A stretch of 28,727 nt of DNA from Capniomyces stellatus. Lineage: Eukaryota; Kickxellomycota; Harpellomycetes; Harpellales; Legeriomycetaceae. Shown here in pieces: positions 11,501 to 21,130 of this stretch. The notes below the pieces were generated by a model that saw only the letters and a program-made list of their open reading frames with translations, did no database searches and was not told where the DNA came from. A program made the position numbers and the translations under genes. Each line of letters starts with the position of its first letter. Within the stretch, counting starts at the first letter, position 1. The DNA lies in contig LUVW01000012.1 in the NCBI GenBank assembly GCA_001661515.1, positions 418,884 through 447,610 of the forward strand, given 5' to 3'.

Positions 11501-14500
11501 ATCACACTTGCTGTTGCCATTGCGTTGCTGATACTCTGGAGCTTTGCTTGCGTTGGAATAGCTCCATACTTGCACCAGTACTGGTGGCATTTCCGACACA
11601 CTAGCTGTCGTGTATTTATGTCCACCACTCCCACCTTACCCCCCTCGCCAGCTCCCCCCAACTTGCCAGAATCCTTGCCCAGAATGCTCCCAGCTGTTCT
11701 GCCCTCGTCTTTATTTCCACCCTCATAGTCCCTCTCGCTTCCGTTCAAATCCAGTCCCAGTCTGTTGTACATGTAATCATCCGCACTCCACGGCACAGGA
11801 TACCACCTTGCCGACCTCTCGCACTTGCACCCTGCACAACTTGAGCTTACACTGCCCCCACCAAACGTCGATATTCCTGACCCAGCACTCCCGCTACTCG
11901 GCACAGTGACTCCTGATCCACCGTAATATCCGTTTTGCTGCATCGACAAGTCACGTGTTCTTGATGTCTTTCTGGTACCTGTCCCAGCCCCCACCGAGCC
12001 AGTGGTGCTCAGTATGTTTTCCTGGTTTATGTCCATGCTCTGGCTTATATTCCGGGCCTTGTTTTTGCTCTTGTCGTAGATGTCTGCTTGGTTGGACACC
12101 GGCGTTCCAACCCCTAGAACTGGTCTTCTTGTTGGTGTTGTAGACTTTTCAAAGAAGTTCAGCAAATATTTGCCCTTTTCTGTCATCTTTAGCTTGTAGT
12201 ACCGAATCGAAATGTCGTTATAGTCATAGTAGTCTCCCATGTTCTGCCGGATCAGGTACAGATTTGACCCAAACTGCCGAACCATGTTCTCCATCTTTGC
12301 CAGATTATCGCTGCTCCACGTCTTGCCCTCGTACCTGTCCGCCCCTGCCTTGCTCTTATCTTTGCTTGCCGCTGCCAGTTGCCTTGGACCCGACAGATTT
12401 GTCATCATATTTATATAGTAGTTTGGCGTCTTTTGCAGTTCCTTTATCGCCCTCTTGCAATCGTAATTGTTCATTGCCAATGCCCTCAACCCCACCATTC
12501 TCCCATCCAGGTCGTCAAAGTCTACATTATCCCTTGTGTACTCCCGCATAAACTCCAGTACCTGCTCCATGTACTCATCCACCTCCACCTCGCTATTCAC
12601 GCTGTATAGCTTTGAACTCTCAAACAGCGCCGACGAACACTCCCACTCACCAGTCGCTGGGCTTTCCTCTCTGCTCGATCCCACTACAAAACCATTCAAT
12701 TCTGCTATTCAATTGATACAACTCCCACCACTACTATGTAATCGTTTACAACTAACCAAAAACAAAAAATAAATAAATTATACTGCCGTTATTATTCTTA
12801 CTTTTACTGCCGCCTGTGCTTCTTATGCTGGATGTGTTTCCGCTCTTTTTATCCATTGCGAGTACTCTGCTTCTGTTTTGCTGTGAGTCTCTAAAGTTCA
12901 CAACATCTGGGACTACCGCCTGGTGTCTATTGCCTATCCTACTTCCAGCTCTTGGATTTATTCTATCATCGTCATCTATTTTGATTCATTTAAATCCAGT
13001 CCCCCAAATATCAGCTATTTGATTACTTTTACTCTCATTTTCTTTTTATCATATTATCTTTTTTATCATAGTCATCTTTTTTTGTCATAGTTATCTTTTT
13101 TTTGTTTTCCTTTAGCAATATCAGATCCTAAACTTACACAATACATCTTCGATATTGCTGTACATTCCAAAGTATCTGAACGGCCAGTCCTTTCTTTTTG
13201 TGTTTTTTGTTTTATTGCTGATTTTGGCTTTGTCGTTTCCACCAATCGAATACGAGTTCAATATGTCATTGCTTACTTGGCCGCCATTCAAGCTTCGGGG
13301 TTTGATGGTGCTTGAGTTCATGTTGCTAGCAGAGTTGGTACCATTAATGCTCCCATTTATTCTGGCTGGATACGCCGCGTTTATTGGGGAACTCGACCCG
13401 CTGCTATTGTTTGATGTTGCTGGGTTTGAGGGCCGGTCTAACGGCCTTGTGCCTAGTGCATCCATAGAGGCTTGTCTACTCCCCCTATTACCGCCCCCGT
13501 TCGTGTTACCGCTGCTGTTGGTGCTGTGCGCCGATCTGGTTCTCTCGCTTTTCGACTGCATTATTTCCTTTTCCAGCAGCTTTTTTTCATAAAAACTCTT
13601 TAAGCACGGTGCACACTGCCAGGCATACCCTTTGGACGGCTTCTTGGATAGCGGCGGATCAAGGCACTCCATATGTGTCGAGTTGTTACATATGGAACAC
13701 GCCATTGAATTCTCCCTATTTTTCATTATAAACAACACCATTATCACCAATTCACCAAAAAATATACATGATCACACGTACACACATACACACGTACAAA
13801 TGTTTAGATATTGGCAAAAGTACTCATTCCATTTAACAAAAACATTTGCTTTGCAAAGTCTCAGCATTGCCAATATCAACCAACACTTTTACTCGTTCTG
13901 ACTTACCCTGAACACCATTCGTTGCAAACTGTGCAAGCCTTGTGGCCCTCAGTCAAGTCGTTTGTTTTGGTTGTTTCGCAAATTATATAGTCGTAAGTCT
14001 CCTCCAGCTTTTTCAGCACCTCGGCTGGAACGTTGTTCACCTGGCTTACCGGAATCACATCATATAGCCTTGTTATATACCGGTCAAACAAACTCGAGTA
14101 AAAGAAATGATCCTCTAAACTCCGAAACTTATCCATATCCTTTATTTCCGACACATGGACAACCACACATTTACCCCTTATCAGCGTCACCGCCTTTTGC
14201 TCTGTATGCATCGTTGCTATCAGCAGCCTTGGGTCTCGGCTTCTAACCTTCATCAGGTTCAAGTCTGCCGGTCTTTGAAACCATGCCACTCGGAAATCTA
14301 TTTCGTCTGACCACATCGCCCTTCTAATTACCTCTCCTTCATCTCCCCCTTCATCCCCCCCTTCTCCAATCCCGCCCTTGGCCCCCTCTTCATGTCCACC
14401 TGCCTCTGCCTCTGCCTCTACTTCTTCCTCTTCTTCGTCCTCTTCTCTTCCTCCTTCCTCTACCTCGCTCCCTACACTCTCATCCCCTCCCTCTTTTCCG

Positions 14501-15931
14501 TACCTTTCTATCCCTATGTTTGCCTTTTTCTGTGTCTTCTCTCTCTCCTCCTTTTCCTTCCCCTTTTCCCTTCCCTGCCTTCTTGTTCTCGTCTGTATTA
14601 CTTCTCGGCTGTTTTCTTTTACTTTCCCCTCAACCTCCATATCTTTGTTCTCTATCTTTTTTTGCCTACTCTCCAACTCCTTAACCTCTCGAACCTTCCC
14701 CCGTGTCACTCTCTCATCCTTCGCATCCATTTTGCCCGCGTCAAGCCTGCTATCTTGTTCATTTTTGGTCTTTTCATTTCCCCTTGTTTGCAAATTTTTC
14801 TCCTTTTCTTTATTATCTTGCTCCATTTCTTCTGAATTTTCCCCTTCCACCTTCTCTGTCTTGATCCTCTTACTTTCATTTGCCTCATTCACCCTAACAA
14901 TCTCGCCGCTTCTGTTTACCCTCCTGCTTTCTGTTTTACTTTCCACCAATCCCCGTTTCCTCACTTCTCTTTGATCCCCACCCTGGCTTCCCAAAAAAGA
15001 TCTTGTTAATGGCACATTTCTATCTGATTTTACAAATCCCATCACCCTACCAATCAAATATCTCTCATCCATCACATCTCCTGAAACATATACGCTATCT
15101 ATTTACCAGTAGTGATATTGTTTGTTAAAAAAAAGTTATTTCCCATGTCATTTTGCGGTGTATGTTAGTTCGATTTCATTTATTTTCTATCCTCTCGAAT
15201 TGTTTGGGGTTTTCATTTTTCAGCATTAAAAACTTGGATACTTTTATCTCGTTTAAACATCATTCCAATTTCGAATCTGTCTTCGTCCTTGTCACAACAC
15301 ACGTACACACACCAACTATGTGTGGATACGTATCTGTATCTTTATTACTCTGCTCTGTCTTAAAAATAAACGCTACACCAATACTTCTATTTCCAATCGG
15401 CCATACATAGACAGCCTATCACCATTCGATAGCTATTAAAGCTAGCTAAAAGCATTTTAATGTTCCTTTACGCGTATATATAACTATTGGTAAAACTGTA
15501 CGCGACTAGTTTCTTGATTAAAGCTGATTTCAGATGCCCTGCAATTACAGAGTTTACTATCTTTCATCGTCTCCCCCGTGCTCCCTCCCCAAACACAACG
15601 CAATTTCACACGCACACTGCTCTTAAGCTAACCCCCCCCCCCCCCCCCCCCCCCCCCNNNNNNNNNNNNNNNNNNNCCCCCCCCCCCCCCTCACTCTCGC
15701 TCTTCCTGTTTATTTATTCACCCGACTCTTTCTTTTTCTCTTTGTTCTTTTTTGCTCATTGTTCGAATATTACCAAGCAAAAGTTTTAAAGATATGGATA
15801 TACAAAAATATGGTGTCTATCTTACCTCCGATCGATATCTCAATGTTCCCAGGAATCACCACCTTTGTAGGCGGCTTTAGGGAATTCTCAGGTCCATACA
15901 CCTGTATTTGAAATTTCCTGCTTTTGATCAT
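8509..15931 (-). CDS. SNT2: Snt2-like chromatin regulator (BAH, PHD, ELM2/SANT, PHD, ePHD), five exons
   Basis: Exons on the minus strand: 15931-15826, 15080-13907, 13715-13138, 12975-12802, 12704-8509. All introns are GT-AG; the joins are in phase and give 2075 residues. A TAA precedes the ATG at 15931 in frame. Domains: BAH about 37-405, split by a charged insert about 58-285; PHD1 418-464 (C418, C421, C433, C436, H441, C444, C461, C464); a WPFRYFGMYS motif at 604; ELM2-like about 700-770; SANT about 803-855; GATA-like finger (C967, C970, C1047, C1050); PHD2 from C1127 to C1226; extended PHD from C1240 to about C1501 with WVHVICAL and FVHPFCAF; a Ser/Gly/Glu-rich tract; and a last CxxC...CxxC pair at the C-terminus. 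This order is that of yeast Snt2, a histone reader that works with the Ecm5/Lid2-type demethylase and, in S. cerevisiae, Rpd3. Function here is by family. Frames opening at 12699 and 15075 begin at TTG and GTG and are exon interiors. Confidence 0.93.
9782..9850. repeat. 12-bp coding tandem repeat in SNT2
   Basis: About six copies of a 12-bp unit (CCTGAACTAAAA and variants). On the coding strand they encode Phe-Ser-Ser-Gly units (GFSSGFSSGFSS), between the extended PHD and the C-terminal finger. On the plus strand they make a misleading Lys-Pro-Glu-Leu open frame. Confidence 0.85.
12702..12706 (-). other. NAGNAG tandem acceptor of SNT2 intron 4
   Basis: Intron 4 (12705-12801, donor GTAAGA) ends in TAGCAG on the coding strand. 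Both AGs keep the frame. The first gives Thr-Glu at the junction (exon from 12704); the second gives a single Lys (exon from 12701). This is the known NAGNAG arrangement that often yields two protein forms differing by one residue. Confidence 0.6.
15632..15690. repeat. Poly-C tract with assembly gap, inside SNT2 intron 1
   Basis: Twenty-six C, then 19 undetermined bases (15658-15676), then 14 C. The homopolymer itself probably caused the gap, and its true length is unknown. It lies within intron 1 (15081-15825), so it does not affect the protein model, but on the transcript it would be a long poly-G run. Confidence 0.9.
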
Positions 15932-17525
15932 TCTTTAGTATGTTCGGCGGGCAGCACAAATTGCAAATATAAAATACTCTATCTCCCCTTTATTCTTATT
16001 ATCCTACTATCGAATTCCTTATTTTGCTTTTCCACTTTTCCTACCTTACATTAACCTGCCTTTATTGTTATTGTTGTTATTTTTAGTTTATTTATTCACA
16101 AATTCTATCTATCCTATCGTTGTTATGTTTTTAGCACAATCTCTAAAACCACGCTGTTTTCCTTAAAGTCGCGTTCCCTTTCTTCCTGCCCTTTTCATTC
16201 AGCAGTATTGGTGCTAAAAGCTGATGTGTTTATCAAACTTTTGGTTTGTGTTATGTTACAGGGTCTTGGTAGAATACACCCATAAAAATAAAAGCTACAG
16301 CAGTATTTCTCGTCACTATTTAATTTCTTTTTTCTGTTCCTTTGATTTATTGTCGTTGACTTTTGAAGTGCAATGTAAAAAAAAGGCTACATTATTATTA
16401 TTTTATTGTTTTACACCTAAATTGCCAAACAAAAAAAAAAAAAAGACACAATGATACTTCCAAAATCCACTGCAAAATGTTGTTATTTGTTTAAATTTAG
16501 CTTAGGACAAAAGTAAGTAATAACTTCAAGAAGGGTTAGTAGTAAAAGTACAATACTTGATGATGATAATGTTGTTAATAAGCTGTCTTGATGAATTATT
16601 CGTTAAATTCTTTTTCTTTTTCTTTTTTATTGCTTTTACAATCACCTTATTTTCCACTATCATTATTTTAATACAAGTGCTAAAGTACTAGTTCTCTAAT
16701 ATATCAACATCCAGTTTATTTCGACAATTTTTTTTCGAGTCTTTTTCTTCTTTCCAAATTATAGCTTAATGCTGCCCATACCTGAATTGCCCTATGTCAG
16801 TAATAATTAGATTTATTTTCGGTCATGCCGCTAGCTTTCTGACGAGTTAGTCTATCTATACCTGATGATCTTATCCCTATTGCACCGCAACATATCCCAC
16901 AACAGTATTAGTTTACTTCAGTGCGTTTTTACGCCATTTGTACGTATTGGTTTTATCTAGACTTAAGGTTCAAAGTGTACAAATAACCTAAGCGTCCATC
17001 CATCTTGCTTGAAACCAGACACTTTCTATTGCGTGTCTCGTCTCCTATCGCTTATCACCGCAAAACCTGTTGCACTTTCGTTGGCATAATTACGCGTGAT
17101 TTTCCGTCCTAGGCCTTTTTTTTACAAATAGAAAAAAGAGAAAGAAAGAAAATAAGCTGCCCAAGGATCAGCAGGCAAAGTTTGTTATTAAAAGGCCAAA
17201 ATGTCAATGTGCCTTACAATACTCAAGAAACCTAAAATTTGACCTCACTGAACGACAACAGCTTTATTAAGAAAAGTACTAGTAATTAGATATTGTGATT
17301 TTTTATTAAACATAAAAGCTAAAATGCTCAACTCGCTGTACATAAAACATTTTCACAAAAACTATTTTTTTTTAGAAAATATGCTTAATAATTAATGAAA
17401 ATAAACTAAAGAGTATTAAAAAAGTGATTTATGCTAAAGTTAATATCTTTGTAAATGACTAGCACCAAAATGTATCCTACTTTGATTTTTGAACATATCA
17501 AATTAGGACAGTAATGTTGTAAGTC
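15932..17525. other. Spacer between SNT2 start and the mucin-like gene
   Basis: No supported gene. The frame at 16224-16454 is a low-complexity chance ORF ending in a poly-A run. The first few hundred bases should be the SNT2 promoter and leader; the last 250 or so should be the 3' flank of the mucin-like gene. I saw no tRNA, rRNA or repeat element. Confidence 0.5.
17302..17307 (-). terminator. Candidate polyadenylation signal of the mucin-like gene
   Basis: AATAAA on the minus strand about 220 bp after the stop of the gene at 17526-18443. Position is plausible; the hexamer is frequent in AT-rich DNA. Confidence 0.3.
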
Positions 17526-18443
17526 TTAGACCGCAGCAGCAGTTACAGTTTCAGTTACAGTAGCAGTTACAGTAGCAGTTACAGTATCAGTTACAGTTTC
17601 AGTTACAGTACCAGTTGTAGTACCAGTTGTAGTACCAGTTGTAGTACCAGTTGTAGTAGTAGTCGTGGTGTCAGTCGTGGTGCCAGTTGTGGTGTCAGTT
17701 GTAGTGCCAGTTGTGGTGCCAGTTGTGGTGCCAGTTGTGGTGTCAGTTGTGGTGTCAGTTGTGGTGTCAGTTGTGGTGTCAGTTGTGGTGTCAGTTGTGG
17801 TGTCAGTTGTGGTATCAGTTGTGGTATCAGTTGCAGTTTCCTCTTCAGTTGGGGTTTCCTCTTCAGTTGCGGATTCTTCTTCAGTTGCGGATTCTTCTTC
17901 AGTCGAGGTTTCTGATGCTGACGCCGATGCTGATGATGTTGGCTTCTTGGCTGCTGAAACCTTCTTGGCAAGATCAAGCAAGTAGTCTCTGATCAATTTT
18001 CTGAGGGCTACGACACTGGCTTGATTCATACGGACAGCTCTGCGTCTTCCATTCATTTCTTTTATGATATTTTTGATCAACTCAACTTCCTTTGGTGGAA
18101 TCAATGGCTTAGGTGCTGAGGTAGGCGCAGTGGTCTCTGAGTCAGTGGTGGTGGTCTCTGGCTCAGTGGTGGTCTCTGGCTCAGTAGTGGTGGTCTCTGG
18201 CTCAGTAGTGGTGGTCTCTGGCTCAGTGGTGGTGGTCTCTGGCTCAGTGGTGGTGGTCTCTGGCTCAGTGGTGGTGGTAGTGGTCTCTGGAGCAGTGGTG
18301 GTGGCGGTGGTCTCTGGAGCAGTGGTGGTGGCGGTGGTCTCTGGAGCAGTGGTGGTGGCGGTGGTGGTATCCACCTGCGCGATTGTTGAGGTAGCCAACG
18401 TTGCGATGTACACAAATGATAGTGCTGAAAGTGAGAACTTCAT
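17526..18443 (-). CDS. Secreted Thr-rich mucin-like protein
   Basis: A 305-residue single-exon protein. It opens with a signal peptide: MKFSLSALSFVYIATLA, then TSTIA with likely cleavage near residue 22, before QVDTTT. After that come three blocks. (1) About 23-108: Thr/Pro/Glu repeats, first three 9-residue APETTATTT-type units, then about six TTTTEPE units. (2) About 112-166: a compact non-repetitive core, basic and helix-prone, with ELIKNIIKEMNGRRRAVRMN and RKLIRDYLLDLAKKVSAAKK. (3) About 167-305: Ser/Ala, four ATEEES-type units, about a dozen TDTT/TGTT units and a TVTETVTDTVTAT tail. The Thr density predicts heavy O-mannosylation, as in fungal cell-wall or secreted mucin-like proteins. 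The C-terminus (TVTAAAV) lacks a clear hydrophobic GPI-addition tail, so it may be released or held in the wall another way. I do not recognise the core domain. Repeat number may be misassembled. Confidence 0.87.
   Translation of the reverse strand: MKFSLSALSFVYIATLATSTIAQVDTTTATTTAPETTATTTAPETTATTTAPETTTTTTEPETTTTEPETTTTEPETTTTEPETTTTEPETTTEPETTTTDSETTAPTSAPKPLIPPKEVELIKNIIKEMNGRRRAVRMNQASVVALRKLIRDYLLDLAKKVSAAKKPTSSASASASETSTEEESATEEESATEEETPTEEETATDTTTDTTTDTTTDTTTDTTTDTTTDTTTDTTTGTTTGTTTGTTTDTTTGTTTDTTTTTTTGTTTGTTTGTTTGTVTETVTDTVTATVTATVTETVTAAAV
17600..17832. repeat. 12-bp coding array, Thr-Asp/Gly-Thr-Thr units
   Basis: Tandem 12-bp units (AGTTGTGGTGTC and close variants with GTGCC, GTACC) encode TDTT or TGTT on the minus strand. 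The central copies, about 17740-17830, are nearly identical, which points to recent expansion or homogenisation. Expect length differences among isolates. Confidence 0.85.
18140..18370. repeat. 21-bp and 27-bp coding arrays, Thr/Glu/Pro units
   Basis: Two adjoining arrays in the N-terminal half of the mucin-like gene: about six 21-bp units encoding TTTTEPE, and three 27-bp units encoding an APETTATTT-type nonapeptide. Both share the PETT core, so one probably arose from the other. Confidence 0.8.
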
Positions 18444-21130
18444 GATTACTATGCTATAAATTGTTTTTACTTTTATGTTTTCAAAATGAGGTTTAAATAC
18501 AGGTATCTAGTCAAATACTTGGTGTATATATACAGATGAGTTTAATTTCAAGAATAGAAAATCTGAATAAATTCTCTGATGAAGATTGCTGAAGTTGTAT
18601 TTAAATCGTTTTAGACGTTGGATCAACTTATGAATATTTATAGCTATTATCAAATGTAGAGTTATATATGTATATATTTTTGTAAATGTTGTGTATATGT
18701 ATATGCGTTTTGCGTATATGTATTTTTTTAATATTCAATTTCTTGCTGCGATCGTAGTTGTGATAGTTATTGTATGAACTCAATATTGATGTTTGCCACA
18801 GGTGTGGAAAAATATCATCCCCACTTGGTGAGGTATAGATATCTGTGTAGCTTGGATAGGTGTGGAGATTTTATAAATCTACCAAGTGTAGAATTACTCT
18901 GCATTAGTCGTGCAACTATTCATCCCCACATTAATTTGTTGGTGTTTAAACTATCAGTCTCATTAATTTTATCCTACTTAATCAAGTTAAACGGTTTGCT
19001 TGCTACACTTTAAAGGCTATACCATTTGATAGGACAGGATAGCGTGTTGCTCTCAGTTAATTTTCAACGATTAGTGAATTATAACAACACTCTGTTATTA
19101 ATATACCACCGAGTTTCAAATTAAAATACAAAGTCATAATCATAATCCTCAAACTCGCTAGTTTAACTATTACTAGTTAATTTCCTCTCCAAAGCTCTAC
19201 TCAATTAAAGTAATGACAAAAAAAAAGTGTTTTTTTCTTGAATTGGTATTACAAACAAAAAATTGATTGGCTTTTCAATAATAATAAAAAGTGATAGGCT
19301 ATAATCAAGGCCTTCTTACTGAGATTAAAGCAGCGTTTTTAATACCACCCAGCCCAGCTAATTGGCCTCAAGTTAGAAACATGTATGCTTAATATAGGCG
19401 AGTTATTCGAACTGTTCAGAGATACTTCTGTTTAAGATATACATATATATATATACGACTTGGCTTTAGCTTACCAATAGACAGATTAGCTTCGAAGCCA
19501 AATCACTATGAATTAATTGTCAATACAACCCCCATCTTTTCTTGAATAACTCGTCTCATTTCTATAAAACATTGCAGAATTTTCATCTGGACTAATCCTA
19601 TAAGCGATATTACTCCTCATTGTTGACATTTATCCTATGTTTTCATTTATTGTGTACTTTAGCCGTCTTGATTATTTAGATTGGTACTTTTCCGAATCTC
19701 AGTCTTCGTTTTAATTATAATTCCTCAACAAGATTAAATCAAGCAAAATAGTGTTCGTAATTGATGGTTGTTTTATTTAAATAAGATCCCCCATTAAAAT
19801 AGACTTAATATATCATCACTTGATTTGTTCCAAGCAATATAAACATTTAATATTACGGTATTAGTTGTGGTTTTAGAATAATTAATCTGACTTTTGCGTT
19901 TATCGCATAATTTAATACATTTGGCTTTTAGAATCTGTTATTGTCTCTCAGCACCGTTTCTTTAAAACAATCCACTTTTGTTACTGCCTTGCTAAGTTGG
20001 CAAAGATGTCAGTTGTCGTGCACTAGTAAGAAAAAAGAACATAACCTGCTACACTGCTATATATTGTCCAAATATGAAATTCAACACAGTATGGCTAACA
20101 GATAAAAGGCATGCAACCAAACTGTCAGAATAACTATGGTTGGGATGACCTAAAGCGTCGTGAATATCTAAATTAATCCATGTGTTGCATTTATATAATA
20201 TATAAATCGAACACTTACTGTTGTTTTGGCTACAATATAATACCCAAATATGGAAAAAAAATAGGAGCCACAGTAACTTGGATATACTGACAAAGCTTGT
20301 TGAACTGGCAGATATTTGATATAAAATCCATTCCCTCGCTTATTTATTTCAAATCTACTTGTTAACTTGGGTTCAACTTGCAGAAATGTAATTTTTTCGG
20401 CTTACTTTCAGTACCGCAATGTCTACTGACTTATTTATTTGATCATTACTGTTTGTTCATTAAATATACATTTTCCTGTTTGTTAAACTGAAAGCAACGG
20501 ATGGCATCTATAATTAGCCAAGTAAACAACCCAGAAAAAGTACGGGGGATGGCCTTGTTCAAGGAGATGTTGAGTTTGGAAAAATGACTTTTGTTTTTGA
20601 ATGTTCTAATACCAAGTTTAAAGTGATAGTTGGTAGTTGGTACGGCTTAGACTGATGTTGCTATTGGATATATTTCGACGCCATTTGAGCGACTCCCATA
20701 CACTTTGCCAAACGTTGGATTGAGCTAGTAGTAACAAAGAAAACGGCAAAAATCTAGCCAAAAAAAGCAAAAGCAAAAATAAAGGTTTGGCAAAAAATAG
20801 CAGAAAAAAGAGTAAAAAAAAGGCTAAATATTGTAGCGTAGAGATCAGATTTGAGCAATTTTATTGGATAGTCAAGAATATCCATTACTAGATCAATTAG
20901 AAATTATCATAACTTTAGTGAGTACAGTTAATTAAAAAATGGATGGCAAAAACAAAATTAAATAGCATGCTACACATAAACATTGGAACTAAGAACAGTC
21001 AAGACAAATTCGATTCTGTTATCAAATAGTGCTCTTAATTTGCATTGTCTGGATATACTCCGTTTGTTTAATAGAACTTAACATTCGAGCCTCTAGTTCA
21101 TACTATTCCTAAGTACACGGCCTTGCTAAA
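18444..21130. other. 2.7-kb gene-free stretch
   Basis: A divergent intergenic region between the mucin-like gene (minus) and APL3 (plus). No open frame looks coding: 18774-19013 on plus (79 codons, ATG start) is hydrophobic at its end and matches nothing I know. A-rich tracts lie at 19208-19265 and 20740-20825. I found no tRNA, rRNA, transposon ends or long repeats. Both promoters must be here, but the size leaves room for an untranslated RNA or a gene with very short exons that I could not detect. Confidence 0.5.
18524..18531 (-). promoter_or_regulatory. Candidate TATA box of the mucin-like gene
   Basis: TATATATA about 80 bp upstream of the ATG at 18443. Position suits a fungal core promoter. 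Similar runs occur elsewhere in this AT-rich DNA (for example 19444-19454), so this is only suggestive. Confidence 0.3.

Noticed and set aside
10517..11728. Overlapping plus-strand frames of 173-227 codons
   Set aside because: Shadows of the Snt2 PHD region, which is supported by ordered zinc ligands on the minus strand.
14378..14974. 198-codon Ser/Phe-rich plus-strand frame
   Set aside because: Antisense of the Lys/Glu-rich insert of SNT2; its composition is simply that complement.
16224..16454. 76-codon plus-strand frame
   Set aside because: Low-complexity, ends in a poly-A run, no family match; typical chance frame in AT-rich spacer.
17665..17985. Val-rich plus-strand frame over the mucin-like gene
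   Set aside because: Antisense of the Thr repeat; the minus-strand frame has a signal peptide and a non-repetitive core, this one has neither.
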